DNA of 64,000 nucleotides from Leptospira haakeii. GTDB lineage: Bacteria; Spirochaetota; Leptospiria; Leptospirales; Leptospiraceae. The notes under the pieces are model-generated. The model did no database searches, was not told the origin of the DNA, and worked only from the letters and a program-made list of their open reading frames with translations. The translations under genes and the position numbers were made by a program. Below, in pieces: positions 33,587-42,174 of this stretch. Position 1 is the first letter of the stretch. Every line of letters begins with the position of its first letter. The stretch is taken from the NCBI RefSeq assembly GCF_002812045.1, contig NZ_NPEG01000009.1, forward strand, positions 1 through 64,000, written 5' to 3'.

Positions 33587-35038
33587 TTCCAAAAATCTGA
33601 CTAGTTGATCTCTTTGAGAGGAAGAAAGTCCCAATACATATTGTTTACTTCTCTCTGCTTCTCCCCCATGCCATAGGACTGCTTCCATAAAATTTTCCGC
33701 TCTTCCATCATGCAATAATTGTAATGTACCATTTACCTTGAAGACGAGTCCTATTCCCCAGAGAGGAGGAGTTCTCCATTCTTTTCCGGAGGCTAAATGA
33801 TCCGGTCTGCCGTCCTTAAGACCTTCTCCCATATCATGCAATAAAAGATCCGTATATGGTCGGATGATTTGTCCCGATATTTCAGGGGCGCCGGAAATAT
33901 TACCAGTTAGTAATTTAGGAATATGGCAAGAATTACATCCGGCTTGAAAGAAGATCTTTTTACCTGCAATAGTTTCGGAAGAAGAAGGTGACCTTCTCGC
34001 AGGAACCGCGATCAGCCTCATATACTTTTCCATCATATCTATTTTTGCTGAATTCAGCTCAGGTAAGGTGCCATGAGGAGAAGAATCGCATGCGGTTTGA
34101 GCGGATGTACAATTTTTAAAAGGAAAAAGAGGACTGCTCACTCCTATATCTTCTAAAAATGCGCGAGAACCTTGTTGTTTCAAATTAGGTTCATTTGCTT
34201 TCCAGCCGAATCTGCCTATCTTGTTGGTTCCTGTTGTGATGTCCCGGACCGAATTGACTCTTCCGGAGATTCCATCTAAATTGGAATCATATTCATCTTG
34301 TAAAGATAACAAAGTTTCATCGGAGATTGCTTCTAATAACCCCATTCCGATTACCTTGGAAGTATTTCTGAGCGAATATATTTCTCCTTCGGAGGCCAAA
34401 GGTCCGTAATTTAAGTTGGAAAATTCTACTTTAGGCTTCCTTAATGTATAGGGAGTCCCATCTTTAAAAACTCCTTCGATTTGAGAATATGAAACGGATA
34501 CCTTTCCTTCTGCAGGAACACCGCCCAGAGAGAATGGTTGGAATTGTCCTCCATAATTCGGATCATTGCTGAGTCTTACCAATGCAGTTAACATAGTCTC
34601 TGTCGGGCCAGAAGGAACTTTTCCTATTCCATTCCCTACATGGCATGCTAAACAGGAGTTTGCATTGAATAAAGGTCCGAGACCCCTTCTATCTATTTGT
34701 CCTGAGCTTGAATTCTCCCAAGGAACTTCAAAGACGGATTGTCCCACAGTAAAATCTGAAATTTTATCCAAAGGAAGTCCGGGTGCAAATTGTAAGTAGG
34801 CCTTGGAAGTAAAATCGTAAGAGGTCATACCTTGACCTCCAGACAATTCTTCTCCTTCTTCATATTCCCAGGAATCTGTTTGGTTCCCGGAAGCGGAAAC
34901 CAAATAGATCTCTGAAAATCCACAGGCCAGATCTTGAGGGCTACATTTCCCATTTCCAAAAACTTGTTTTCCGATTTCGGAACATCCTATTAAGGAAATA
35001 GAAAATAGTAATATGGATCTTTTTATATTAAATGACAC
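33578..35038 (-). CDS. Di-haem oxidoreductase (DHOR, cytochrome c peroxidase-like) lipoprotein
   Basis: The GTG at 35038 gives a 486-residue protein with a clear lipoprotein signal (MSFNIKRSILLFSISLIGC, Cys19). A longer frame from 35083 would overlap the upstream gene by 40 bases and bury the signal. Two haem-binding CxxCH motifs are seen, at residues 129-133 (CLACH) and near residue 360 (CNSCH), as in the di-haem oxidoreductase family related to MauG and bacterial cytochrome c peroxidase. Residues such as PFKNC and HGTLPELNSAKIDMMEKYMR match the family pattern. The protein should act on the periplasmic or outer membrane side. It is probably co-transcribed with the RCC1 lipoprotein gene upstream. 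Confidence 0.85.
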   Translation of the reverse strand: MSFNIKRSILLFSISLIGCSEIGKQVFGNGKCSPQDLACGFSEIYLVSASGNQTDSWEYEEGEELSGGQGMTSYDFTSKAYLQFAPGLPLDKISDFTVGQSVFEVPWENSSSGQIDRRGLGPLFNANSCLACHVGNGIGKVPSGPTETMLTALVRLSNDPNYGGQFQPFSLGGVPAEGKVSVSYSQIEGVFKDGTPYTLRKPKVEFSNLNYGPLASEGEIYSLRNTSKVIGMGLLEAISDETLLSLQDEYDSNLDGISGRVNSVRDITTGTNKIGRFGWKANEPNLKQQGSRAFLEDIGVSSPLFPFKNCTSAQTACDSSPHGTLPELNSAKIDMMEKYMRLIAVPARRSPSSSETIAGKKIFFQAGCNSCHIPKLLTGNISGAPEISGQIIRPYTDLLLHDMGEGLKDGRPDHLASGKEWRTPPLWGIGLVFKVNGTLQLLHDGRAENFMEAVLWHGGEAERSKQYVLGLSSSQRDQLVRFLESL

Positions 35039-35043
35039 TATTC

Positions 35044-36531
35044 TTATGGAAATGTTAAAGCAACCGGAGTTTTGGCCGCCCAAGAATCTTGCAAATCAGA
35101 CCTACCTAAAGAACCTCTAAAATTCCAACCCCAACCATAAACGGAACTGTCAGGCAATAATACAAAACCGTGAAGTGCACCTATTCCTAAGCTGGATCCT
35201 TTGGCAATTCCGACTACGCTTAAGTTTGGTTCGGTGACCTTAGTAGCGGCATCCGGGTTTCCTAGATTACCTTGTCCGTTTTCTCCCCAGCCTTGGATAC
35301 TTCCGTCGGAGAGTAGGGCAAAACTTTGGGTCCCACCGGCGAACACTCGGATCGCATTTGTTATATTATTTACTTGTAATGGAGAATTTTTAGGACTGTC
35401 TTGGTTTCCTAAACCTAACTGACCGCTTGCATTTAATCCCCAAGCAAAAACTGTTCCGTCGCTTTTTAATGCGAGGATATGATCTCTCCCGTTTGCGATA
35501 TGTTTTACACCAGTGAGTCCCGGAACCTTTGCAGGAGTTGAGGTAATTGCAGTACCAGTGGAAGTAGTTCCATTCCCTAAATTCCCGTACTGATTTCTTC
35601 CCCAAACATAAACATCACCATTTGAATTTAGAGCAGCTGAATGTTGAGAACCCGCAATTACTTGGATGATATTAGTAAGCCCAACCACGGTTACAGGATT
35701 GGAAGAGACTGTTGTAGTAGTAATTGCTGGATCTGCATTTCCTAACTGGCCCACATTATTCTGTCCGAATGAGACTACTGTTCCGTCGGACTTAAGGATT
35801 ACTGCATGATTAAAACCGAATGCTCCCATAACAGCGTCTGTGATTCCGGGAACTTCTGTAGGAGGTGTTTGTGAGGCGGGATTTCCTGCGGTTCCGACTG
35901 CAGGTTCAGTTGTGTTTCCAAGTCCTAATTGCCCTTGAGCATTTGCTCCCCAAGTATACACTTTTCCATCGTCTTTGATCGCTAATGAATTGTTTTGGTT
36001 AAATGAAATGCTTACTATCCCTGAGATGGAAGTGAGTTTTACAATATTCGGATTGCTTATATCTCCTTCTGAGAATCCGGTTCCTAGTTGGCCTTTATTA
36101 TTCCTTCCGCAAGTATAAACGGATCCATCTATTATAAATCCTGAATGTGATCCTCCCGCTGTTAGTTTGTTTCCAAAATAGAAGGAGACGGATTTTTCTA
36201 GTACGTTACCTTCTTCATTTGTTAAAACCACTTTGAGCGTGTTTTGACCTCTTTTTGGTTTAAGGCTCGGTACTTGGAACTCAGTGTTTTCGCCTTCTAC
36301 TTCCGTTTCCTTGCTTTCATTCAGAAAGACTTCGTAGGTCCCGGAGCTTGCGCTTCCGATCCCCAGGTCGAACTGGTAAACGGATAAAATCTCTCCTTCG
36401 GATGGGGAGGTTATCTCGAAATGGGGGCTAATTGTGGAGGTAGTTCCGCCTAAAAGCCCCATTGGGGTTTTGGAGGAGGAGTTGGAGCAGGTCCAAAGGA
36501 ATAGAAAAACTAGGGGTAATAGGCGTTTCAT
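35044..36531 (-). CDS. RCC1-repeat beta-propeller lipoprotein
   Basis: The 495-residue protein has a lipoprotein signal peptide (cleavage before Cys15), an immunoglobulin-like domain (about 35-120) and six or seven RCC1 repeats to the C-terminus, for example VYTWGANAQGQLGLGN and VYVWGRNQYGNLGNG. RCC1 repeats form a seven-bladed propeller. In bacteria such exported proteins are usually of unknown role, perhaps ligand or protein binding at the cell surface. Its stop codon is five bases before the GTG of the di-haem oxidoreductase gene. Confidence 0.88.
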   Translation of the reverse strand: MKRLLPLVFLFLWTCSNSSSKTPMGLLGGTTSTISPHFEITSPSEGEILSVYQFDLGIGSASSGTYEVFLNESKETEVEGENTEFQVPSLKPKRGQNTLKVVLTNEEGNVLEKSVSFYFGNKLTAGGSHSGFIIDGSVYTCGRNNKGQLGTGFSEGDISNPNIVKLTSISGIVSISFNQNNSLAIKDDGKVYTWGANAQGQLGLGNTTEPAVGTAGNPASQTPPTEVPGITDAVMGAFGFNHAVILKSDGTVVSFGQNNVGQLGNADPAITTTTVSSNPVTVVGLTNIIQVIAGSQHSAALNSNGDVYVWGRNQYGNLGNGTTSTGTAITSTPAKVPGLTGVKHIANGRDHILALKSDGTVFAWGLNASGQLGLGNQDSPKNSPLQVNNITNAIRVFAGGTQSFALLSDGSIQGWGENGQGNLGNPDAATKVTEPNLSVVGIAKGSSLGIGALHGFVLLPDSSVYGWGWNFRGSLGRSDLQDSWAAKTPVALTFP

Positions 36532-36656
36532 GGCTTTCTCTCTAGATAATGAATCTAAGTCTCAATATCAAAATTACCAAAATCGAAAGAATCCACTTTT
36601 GGTCAAACCATTAAAAATAGGAATTTTCGAGCAGAGGTATGTGAGAAAGAGGAAGG

Positions 36657-37244
36657 TTAGGTTTTAGGCTCCTTCTTCTTCCAATTGAGAACATCTATCT
36701 TTTTTTGGGATTGGGAGTCTGAGATGAGGATATCCAACCTTTTAAGTCTGGTTTCTTCCTTTTTAGGGCTGATCACCCACCAAATTGAAGTTCGTTGGTA
36801 AGATGGAGCCTGGGTATTAAAGAACTCCCAGGCCTTTTTATTTTTCTGGAATTGTTTTTTATAATTAGAAGGTAGTTCTATCTTATTCTGCTCGAATGAA
36901 TATTGCGCGGTCTTTTTCCTTTCGGAATGAAAGGCTTGTAGGCCGGATTCTAGGACTAAACCTTCCTGGATCAACTCTTGGACACGTTTAATATTGACCC
37001 TGCTCCAAATACTTCCTGTTTTCCTGGGAGTAAAGCGGGCAGAATAACTCTCTTCGTCTATATTCTTTCGGATCCCATCTATCCAACCGAAACATAATGC
37101 CTGGTCTATTGCCTCTCCATAAAGAATTCCTTTTTTAGAGGACTTTACTTTATAAAAGCCTAGAAGAAGTTCCGTTTCTTTTTTATAATTTTTGGAAAGC
37201 CAGGAGCGGAATTCCTTTCCGGTCTTAAAGAACTTTGGTATCAT
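36657..37244 (-). CDS. YdeI/OmpD-associated family protein
   Basis: The 195-residue soluble protein has the family pattern FRSWLSKNYKKETELLLGFYKVKSSKK..., QALCFGWIDGIRKNIDEESYSARFTPRKTGSIWS and a C-terminal lysine-rich tail. Members are annotated as bacteriocin-protection or OmpD-associated proteins, but the molecular function is not known. It stands alone, between two genes pointing the other way or separated by more than 60 bases. Confidence 0.82.
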   Translation of the reverse strand: MIPKFFKTGKEFRSWLSKNYKKETELLLGFYKVKSSKKGILYGEAIDQALCFGWIDGIRKNIDEESYSARFTPRKTGSIWSRVNIKRVQELIQEGLVLESGLQAFHSERKKTAQYSFEQNKIELPSNYKKQFQKNKKAWEFFNTQAPSYQRTSIWWVISPKKEETRLKRLDILISDSQSQKKIDVLNWKKKEPKT

Positions 37245-37312
37245 TAGGAATTTCTACTTGGCAGAAGTTTGAAGTATATATTACTTTATGAAAGTTATTT
37301 TCGGTAGGTAGC

Positions 37313-38332
37313 ATGAGTATAATAGGTTCAAGGTCCGGTTTTTTTAGTCTTTTGACCGCGGTCTTATTATTGCAGAATTGTCTGACTGCTTCCGCAAATA
37401 TCCAGGACTATAAGGAACATTTTATAGGAAATGATCCCAAGGATCTTTCTTCAGAGATCCCAAAGGGAAAAGTAAGAGCGGTATTTTTAGGGACAAGCTC
37501 TATTTTATTGGATGATGGAGAGACCCAGATCTTGACGGATGGATTCTTTTCCAGGCCTTCTCTTTTTAGGACCATGTTCTCTAAAATTTCTTCCGATGAA
37601 CAAGAGATTAAATACGTTATGCTTCTTGCGGGTATTAAACGTTTAAAAGGGATCTTAGTTTGCCATTCTCATTACGATCATTCTATGGATTCTCCGTTTA
37701 TCGCTAAAGAGACCGGAGCAAAATTATACGGTTCTCTCTCTACCATCCAAATTGGAAAAGGAGGAGGATTACACGACGAACAATTGGTATTATTCCAACC
37801 TGGAAAAAAGATCCAGATAGGTAAGTTTAAGATCACCGTATTGAATTCTAAACACACTCCTCCTTTTAAAATTTTAGGAAAAACAAATGCTGCAGATCCA
37901 AATAGACCGGATTTAACGGAGGCTCTGCCTCAACCTGCTAAGGCAGAAGATTATATAGAAGGCGGGACCTATGACTTTTTGGTTGAACATGGAAAACATT
38001 CCATCTTAATAAAAGGAAGTACGAATTTTATAGAAAACGCTTGGGAAGGTCTGAAGGTAGATGTTCTCTTCTTAGGGATTGCAATGCTCGGCAAGCAGGA
38101 AGAAGAATTTAAATCGAAATATTATGAAGAGACAGTTATCAAAACTTCTCCTAAGATGGTGATCCCTGTGCATTGGGATAATTTTTTCAAACCGTTAAGC
38201 GCACCTTTGGAGCCTAATTTAAGTCTGGGAGACGATGTGAAAACTGGTATGGAATATCTGATACGTAAAACTTCCCAAGATGGAGTCCAGTTTAAGATCC
38301 TGAGAGGTTTCGAGAGCATTCTGTTATTTTAA
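37313..38332 (+). CDS. Metallo-beta-lactamase-fold lipoprotein hydrolase
   Basis: The 339-residue protein begins with a signal ending in a lipobox (LLLQNC, Cys23). The metal-binding motif HSHYDHS gives H118, H120, D122 and H123, and further ligands lie in LNSKHTPPF and VIPVHWDNF. It resembles the lipid-directed branch of the MBL fold (UlaG/NAPE-PLD-like) more than true beta-lactamases, because of its GTSSILLDDGETQILTDGFF start. An envelope location is likely; the substrate is unknown. Confidence 0.82.
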   Translation: MSIIGSRSGFFSLLTAVLLLQNCLTASANIQDYKEHFIGNDPKDLSSEIPKGKVRAVFLGTSSILLDDGETQILTDGFFSRPSLFRTMFSKISSDEQEIKYVMLLAGIKRLKGILVCHSHYDHSMDSPFIAKETGAKLYGSLSTIQIGKGGGLHDEQLVLFQPGKKIQIGKFKITVLNSKHTPPFKILGKTNAADPNRPDLTEALPQPAKAEDYIEGGTYDFLVEHGKHSILIKGSTNFIENAWEGLKVDVLFLGIAMLGKQEEEFKSKYYEETVIKTSPKMVIPVHWDNFFKPLSAPLEPNLSLGDDVKTGMEYLIRKTSQDGVQFKILRGFESILLF

Positions 38333-38368
38333 TATACTGGTTTTTAAGAATCAAGGCGGCTATGCTAT

Positions 38369-39418
38369 ATGGAAGAAGAGGATACGATGGAGAAAGTTTT
38401 AGAATATTTAGAACCTTTCGGTCCTGATCTAAAAAACGGACTCAGCAATCATGCTCCTATGGCTTGCGAGGCATTGCTCACAATGGGAAAAAGAGAAAGT
38501 ATTTTCCCTTGGTTGGAAAGATATGGAAACCAATTCTTAGAAAAAAAGAAACCTAGAAACAAGATATACAGCGGTGATTGGAAAGATTTCCTCGGAATTC
38601 CAGATACATATCCCGAATGGGAAAACTTTTTTAATTCGGAGCTGGAAGAAGGTTCCTGGCAAAAAACTATCTCTGAATGGGCGGTCAAACTGGCTCCTGG
38701 AATTTGTGCGGACGCTACTCATGGAGTAATCCGTACCGGGCATGCGGTCAGAAGTTTGACTCGAAAGGAGTCAAGACGTAGGAAAAGAGAACTTGCTTCC
38801 GGACTAGCGGTTTGGGCTTCTACTTATTTGGAATTGCCTACTTCTTTTGATTCTTTGTTGGGTCTACAACCGGTAGATGCCATACAAAAAGTGGACTTTA
38901 TTCCGGAAGAATCCAGGAACTTTTCCGGTACAATCGTTTCTTCCCTGCAAGGCTTGGGGGATTATGATCATTTTTCTCCCGTGATCGGATATCTAAACGT
39001 TTCTAAAAGACCTGAAGAAATTATTTCAGGTCTATCGGAAGGATTTTCCCGTGTAGTACTGAATAATGTGGAAGATAATCTATCTGCGATCGTTTTTATC
39101 CATTCTGTGACCAGTGTTTCTGCTCTCAGAAGTATATTACCTTTTCTGAATGAGCATGAAAAAAAGTCGGTATTACGATATTCCTGGCAGTCAGGAGCGG
39201 CCTTATTTTCAGCATTCGGTAAGAAGTTAAATCTGGAACTTCCTGAAAAAATAGAAAAAGAATCCAGAGAAGAGATGATAAACGGAGCAATTGAGCATGG
39301 AGATGAGCATGCGATCAAATTTACTGAAGTATGTTTGAAAGAATACGAATTCAATCCTTCTCCCGCTTACTATGCGGCGGCTAGTTTTGCTAGAAAGTTT
39401 TTGGAACCTTTGTCTTAA
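38369..39418 (+). CDS. Questin oxidase-like family protein (DUF4243)
   Basis: The 349-residue protein shows the pattern of the questin oxidase-like family: SNHAPMACEALLTMG near the N-terminus, a central ATHGVIRTGHAVR with histidines, a mainly helical middle and the C-terminal EHAIKFTE ... NPSPAYYAAASF segment. Fungal members (AflY, questin oxidase) carry out Baeyer-Villiger-type oxygenation in polyketide pathways; bacterial members are uncharacterised. The stop codon overlaps that of the convergent alkB gene by four bases. A second ATG six codons in is a possible start. Confidence 0.7.
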   Translation: MEEEDTMEKVLEYLEPFGPDLKNGLSNHAPMACEALLTMGKRESIFPWLERYGNQFLEKKKPRNKIYSGDWKDFLGIPDTYPEWENFFNSELEEGSWQKTISEWAVKLAPGICADATHGVIRTGHAVRSLTRKESRRRKRELASGLAVWASTYLELPTSFDSLLGLQPVDAIQKVDFIPEESRNFSGTIVSSLQGLGDYDHFSPVIGYLNVSKRPEEIISGLSEGFSRVVLNNVEDNLSAIVFIHSVTSVSALRSILPFLNEHEKKSVLRYSWQSGAALFSAFGKKLNLELPEKIEKESREEMINGAIEHGDEHAIKFTEVCLKEYEFNPSPAYYAAASFARKFLEPLS

Positions 39419-40014
39419 TAACGCATTGTTCTAAACGTCAGATTTATTCTGGGTTGTTTGAGTGATTTACTTTTAGGAAGACTATGCAGCCATGATTCTT
39501 GGGCTCCTCGCATAACTAATAAACTTCCATGTTCTAAAATTAAGGAAATCTGCTCTTTTGTGGATTTATGTTTGAAGTAAAATTTTCTTTCTGCTCCAAA
39601 TGATAAAGAAGCGATAGTGGAATTTTTTCCCAATGCTTTTTCATCGTCACTATGCCAGGCCATTCCTTCTTCTCCATTATTATATAAATTGAGTAAGCAG
39701 GAATTAAATTTGGTTTCAGTGATTTCTTCCGTTAAATCTTTGAGTTCTGACAGTTCTTTTGTCCAAGGTAAAGCTTTCTTGGTCGTATTCGAATATGTAT
39801 ATTGATAATCCGAATCTCCATACCAAGCCACTTTTCTTTTTGTTACGATATGTTTCCCGAAAATAATGGCTTCGTCATTCTTCCAAGGGATGTCTTCGAG
39901 TAGAATTTTTAGGAGATTATCTGAAGCACTCCTGGCAAGGACTGTTCCGTAATAAGTAACGGTCCCGTCATAAGGAAGTAAGTTCCGTTTCCTTTCAGAT
40001 TCAAATAGTTCCAT
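39415..40014 (-). CDS. alkB: AlkB-type alpha-ketoglutarate-dependent DNA/RNA demethylase
   Basis: The 199-residue protein belongs to the AlkB family. The iron ligands are H121, D123 (WHSDDE) and H177 (WLHSLPK), and the RINLTFR motif supplies R189 and R195 for 2-oxoglutarate binding. AlkB enzymes remove methyl groups from 1-methyladenine and 3-methylcytosine by oxidation. The start overlaps the end of the Ada-like gene by 14 bases. It is the third gene of an operon driven by a copy of the ada promoter, which fits induction by alkylation damage. Confidence 0.92.
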   Translation of the reverse strand: MELFESERKRNLLPYDGTVTYYGTVLARSASDNLLKILLEDIPWKNDEAIIFGKHIVTKRKVAWYGDSDYQYTYSNTTKKALPWTKELSELKDLTEEITETKFNSCLLNLYNNGEEGMAWHSDDEKALGKNSTIASLSFGAERKFYFKHKSTKEQISLILEHGSLLVMRGAQESWLHSLPKSKSLKQPRINLTFRTMRY

Positions 40015-40249
40015 GTCGCCAAACTTTATATTTTTCTTTTAAACAATGCCCACAAGGCCGGAACCCTAAATGGATTGCTTCCTTCTCGGAGGAGAAAAAG
40101 ACACGATTTTGTTTATTCATTCTTTTGCCTGATTTACAGGAAAGGGTTCCGTAAATTTTTAGTTTCATATTTCCAGCTAAACTCAATTTCCTTTTTCGGA
40201 TCAAAGATCTTATTTCCTGAGGTTGAAATTCTAAATGAAGAAACATCAA
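40001..40249 (-). CDS. Small stand-alone Ada-type metal-binding domain protein
   Basis: The 82-residue protein matches the N-terminal zinc domain of Ada: KIYGTLSCKSGKRM, NRVFF and GFRPCGHC. Cys38 of this protein aligns best with Ada Cys42, and C66 and C69 with Ada Cys69 and Cys72. The cysteine that accepts the methyl group from phosphotriesters in E. coli Ada (Cys38) has no counterpart, so the self-methylation switch is probably missing. The ada gene at 42175-43035 lacks this domain altogether. The start overlaps the oxygenase stop by four bases (ATGA), and the end overlaps alkB. Confidence 0.78.
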   Translation of the reverse strand: MMFLHLEFQPQEIRSLIRKRKLSLAGNMKLKIYGTLSCKSGKRMNKQNRVFFSSEKEAIHLGFRPCGHCLKEKYKVWRHGTI

Positions 40250-40950
40250 GATACTGCGTAGTGAAAGATTACGCCTAGAGTATGTCTACTTCCGCTAAGA
40301 ACCTCACTGACTCCATGTTTTACCTGGGATCTATAATATCCTTTTGCTCCTTTGACCGGAAAAAAATCAGTAGTGAATATGATCATGTCTCCTCTTTCCG
40401 GACGGAACACTATCGGTTTAGACTGGGCTCTTGGTCTGGATTGAGTTAATACAAATTCACCACCTTCATAGTCTTTACCTGGGCTATTTAAAAAGAACGC
40501 CAATTGGATCGGAAAATAAATATCTCCATATAAATCTTGATGAAGAGTATTAAATCCTCCTTTTCCATATTTGAGTAATAGACTTGTAGGCTGAGTTTGC
40601 CCCTTCTCTTTACATAGATCTTGAAAAGTATTCAGTTCGAGTGGAAATCTGTTTTCGATTCCCAGGTTTTCCATCCATTGATTCGCTAAAGTAGAAAGTT
40701 TAGGATAGATCTCTTTTTTGATCCTAGTGATTTGTTCTGGTTCTGGATTTTTGAAATATTTATATTCTCCGGAACCGAAACGATATTTTTCCATCACCAC
40801 AGTTTTACGGAATAGATCTGATTGATCGTATGAAGAGATCCACTTCGAACAGCTCGCCTCATCCAAAACTTTCTTTTGAAGGACAGCGCCAGAAGAATTC
40901 AGATTTTCTAATAGACTATCCCAGTTTAATTTAGAAAAGTCCGGGTTCAT
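40246..40950 (-). CDS. 2OG-Fe(II) oxygenase, first gene of an alkylation-repair operon
   Basis: The 234-residue protein has a double-stranded beta-helix oxygenase domain with the iron triad H137, D139 (LHQDLYGD) and H212 (VKHGVSEV), and R222 for 2-oxoglutarate binding (GSRHTLG). A helical N-terminal part (residues 1-110) has no known match that I can name. Similar proteins sit beside alkB and ada genes in other bacteria, so a role in repair of alkylated nucleic acid or protein is plausible but not shown. There is no Shine-Dalgarno sequence before the ATG. A ten-codon open frame ends on it as ATGA, suggesting coupled translation. Confidence 0.82.
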   Translation of the reverse strand: MNPDFSKLNWDSLLENLNSSGAVLQKKVLDEASCSKWISSYDQSDLFRKTVVMEKYRFGSGEYKYFKNPEPEQITRIKKEIYPKLSTLANQWMENLGIENRFPLELNTFQDLCKEKGQTQPTSLLLKYGKGGFNTLHQDLYGDIYFPIQLAFFLNSPGKDYEGGEFVLTQSRPRAQSKPIVFRPERGDMIIFTTDFFPVKGAKGYYRSQVKHGVSEVLSGSRHTLGVIFHYAVS

Positions 40951-40979
40951 ATGAATAATGTGTTTTTTTGCCCTTTCAT
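40947..40979 (-). CDS. Ten-codon leader peptide derived from the ada start
   Basis: The frame reads MKGQKNTLFI and stops with TGA that overlaps the ATG of the oxygenase gene (ATGA). Its first seven codons match the start of ada (MKGQKST) with two base changes. The ATG lies eight bases after the -10 TATACT, exactly as in ada, so the transcript would be leaderless. The peptide itself may have no function; the act of translating it could deliver ribosomes to the oxygenase start. Confidence 0.6.
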   Translation of the reverse strand: MKGQKNTLFI

Positions 40980-41039
40980 GGTTTTATAGTATAGGTGAGA
41001 AAAGGTAAACCCGAAACCCGATACTTGCTATTTGTAATA
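40959..41039 (-). repeat. 81-bp duplicated ada promoter region, copy 1
   Basis: This stretch aligns without gaps to 43015-43095, with 70 of 81 bases identical. It covers the first seven codons, the start codon, the -10 and the operator block. The differences cluster in the spacer between the -10 and the 28-base core, so the ends are more conserved than the middle. Confidence 0.85.
40988..41039 (-). promoter_or_regulatory. Promoter and probable Ada operator of the oxygenase/Ada-like/alkB operon
   Basis: A -10 TATACT (minus strand, 40993-40988) lacks a good -35. Upstream lies a 28-base block at 41012-41039 that is identical to the block before ada at 43068-43095. A weak -35 with a conserved element just upstream is the layout of an activator-dependent promoter. 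The element, read towards the gene, contains ATTACAAATAGCAAG. Confidence 0.65.
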
Positions 41040-41138
41040 AATCTTATTGGAAAAATTAGAGGAGAGATTTGTTAGAAAGTATTTTGGTAAAATTTGTGCT
41101 AAATAGATCTCTTTTTTGTTTAGAATCGATTGATTATT

Positions 41139-41174
41139 AAGGTAATTCGGACATTTTTTGATCCGAATTACCTT
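41139..41174. terminator. Long stem-loop downstream of the lipoprotein gene
   Basis: A perfect 13-bp stem (41139-41151 with 41162-41174; arms AAGGTAATTCGGA and TCCGAATTACCTT) closes a 10-base loop. It lies 15 bases past the end of the leftward lipoprotein gene. No U-tract follows on either strand, but the stem is strong enough to end or protect the transcript. The next 100 bases to the left hold only the promoter of the oxygenase operon. Confidence 0.6.
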
Positions 41175-41188
41175 CTTAAATAAATAGT

Positions 41189-42028
41189 CTACTTTAAAGC
41201 CTGCAATTTTTTTTCAGCTTGGGCTTTCCAGTGACCGTTTGGATATGATTGAATTAAAGTCTGATAGAATTGTTTTTCAGCACCCTTTTTATCAATCGAG
41301 TTGTCACCATAATACATTTTCTTTAAATCATTAGATTCCATACTCTTTATAAAATCATCACCTGGTTCTAGAGTAAGTGATACTTTATTACCGGAAAATA
41401 TTTCCGTGATTCCTGCGGTATCATCGGGAATACCATACGGATCATCTTTTTTTGTTGGAACAACTTTGCCCATCAAGACACCGCCGAAAGTAATTTCACC
41501 GGCTTTTACTTTAATTGGAAAAGCTTTATACGATTTTGCAGGTTCGATTGGAAATTCACGTACTACTACTTTTTGGCAGTTTTGGCCGCAACTTACTTGA
41601 TATGAATACGTGATGGTCGAAATTAAATATTCCTTTTTAGGATCTACGGACAAGAGTAGATAGAATGGAGATAGATAACCTGTTTTTGATTCCAAATATT
41701 GAATAGATCCTGTTTTTTCTGCGGGTACTGGTCCTTCAGTCGGATAAGGATTTAATACAAATGTGTTTGCAGCATTTTTTGAAACAATCTCGGAGAATTT
41801 TACTCCATAATTTCCCAAATCTTCAAAAACTCTTCCCGAATCCTTACTGAATAGATTGAGTAGATCCTTATGATTGGCGTTGTAAGCATAAAGCCCAAAG
41901 GCAACTACTCCGTGATTCTTTTTATCCTTATCATTGGCTGGACTATGTACTCTAATTACTTCTTGAGTACAATTTACGGAAATTGCGAAAACAACGAGTA
42001 ACGCAATTCTATTAAAAAAATTTGACAT
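41189..42028 (-). CDS. Hypothetical lipoprotein
   Basis: The 279-residue protein has a spirochaete-type lipoprotein signal ending ISVNC (Cys20) and a ribosome-binding site AGGAGA. No known domain was recognised. A C-terminal segment ([28 protein letters not shown]) looks like a single TPR/YbgF-type repeat. It lies between the two halves of the alkylation-repair genes on the same strand, but has its own upstream gap of about 145 bases and a strong hairpin behind it, so it may be an independent unit. Confidence 0.75.
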   Translation of the reverse strand: MSNFFNRIALLVVFAISVNCTQEVIRVHSPANDKDKKNHGVVAFGLYAYNANHKDLLNLFSKDSGRVFEDLGNYGVKFSEIVSKNAANTFVLNPYPTEGPVPAEKTGSIQYLESKTGYLSPFYLLLSVDPKKEYLISTITYSYQVSCGQNCQKVVVREFPIEPAKSYKAFPIKVKAGEITFGGVLMGKVVPTKKDDPYGIPDDTAGITEIFSGNKVSLTLEPGDDFIKSMESNDLKKMYYGDNSIDKKGAEKQFYQTLIQSYPNGHWKAQAEKKLQALK

Positions 42029-42174
42029 ACTAAATCTCCTTTTGTTAAAAAACGAAAATCTGTATTACTGGCAAGTATTTTGCGGCGAAAATTACTAATT
42101 CGATTACCGTTTCTTTAATCAGGCCTATTTAGTATATCTCAATTGGGGTACGACCTAAGAATTATATATTAAAC

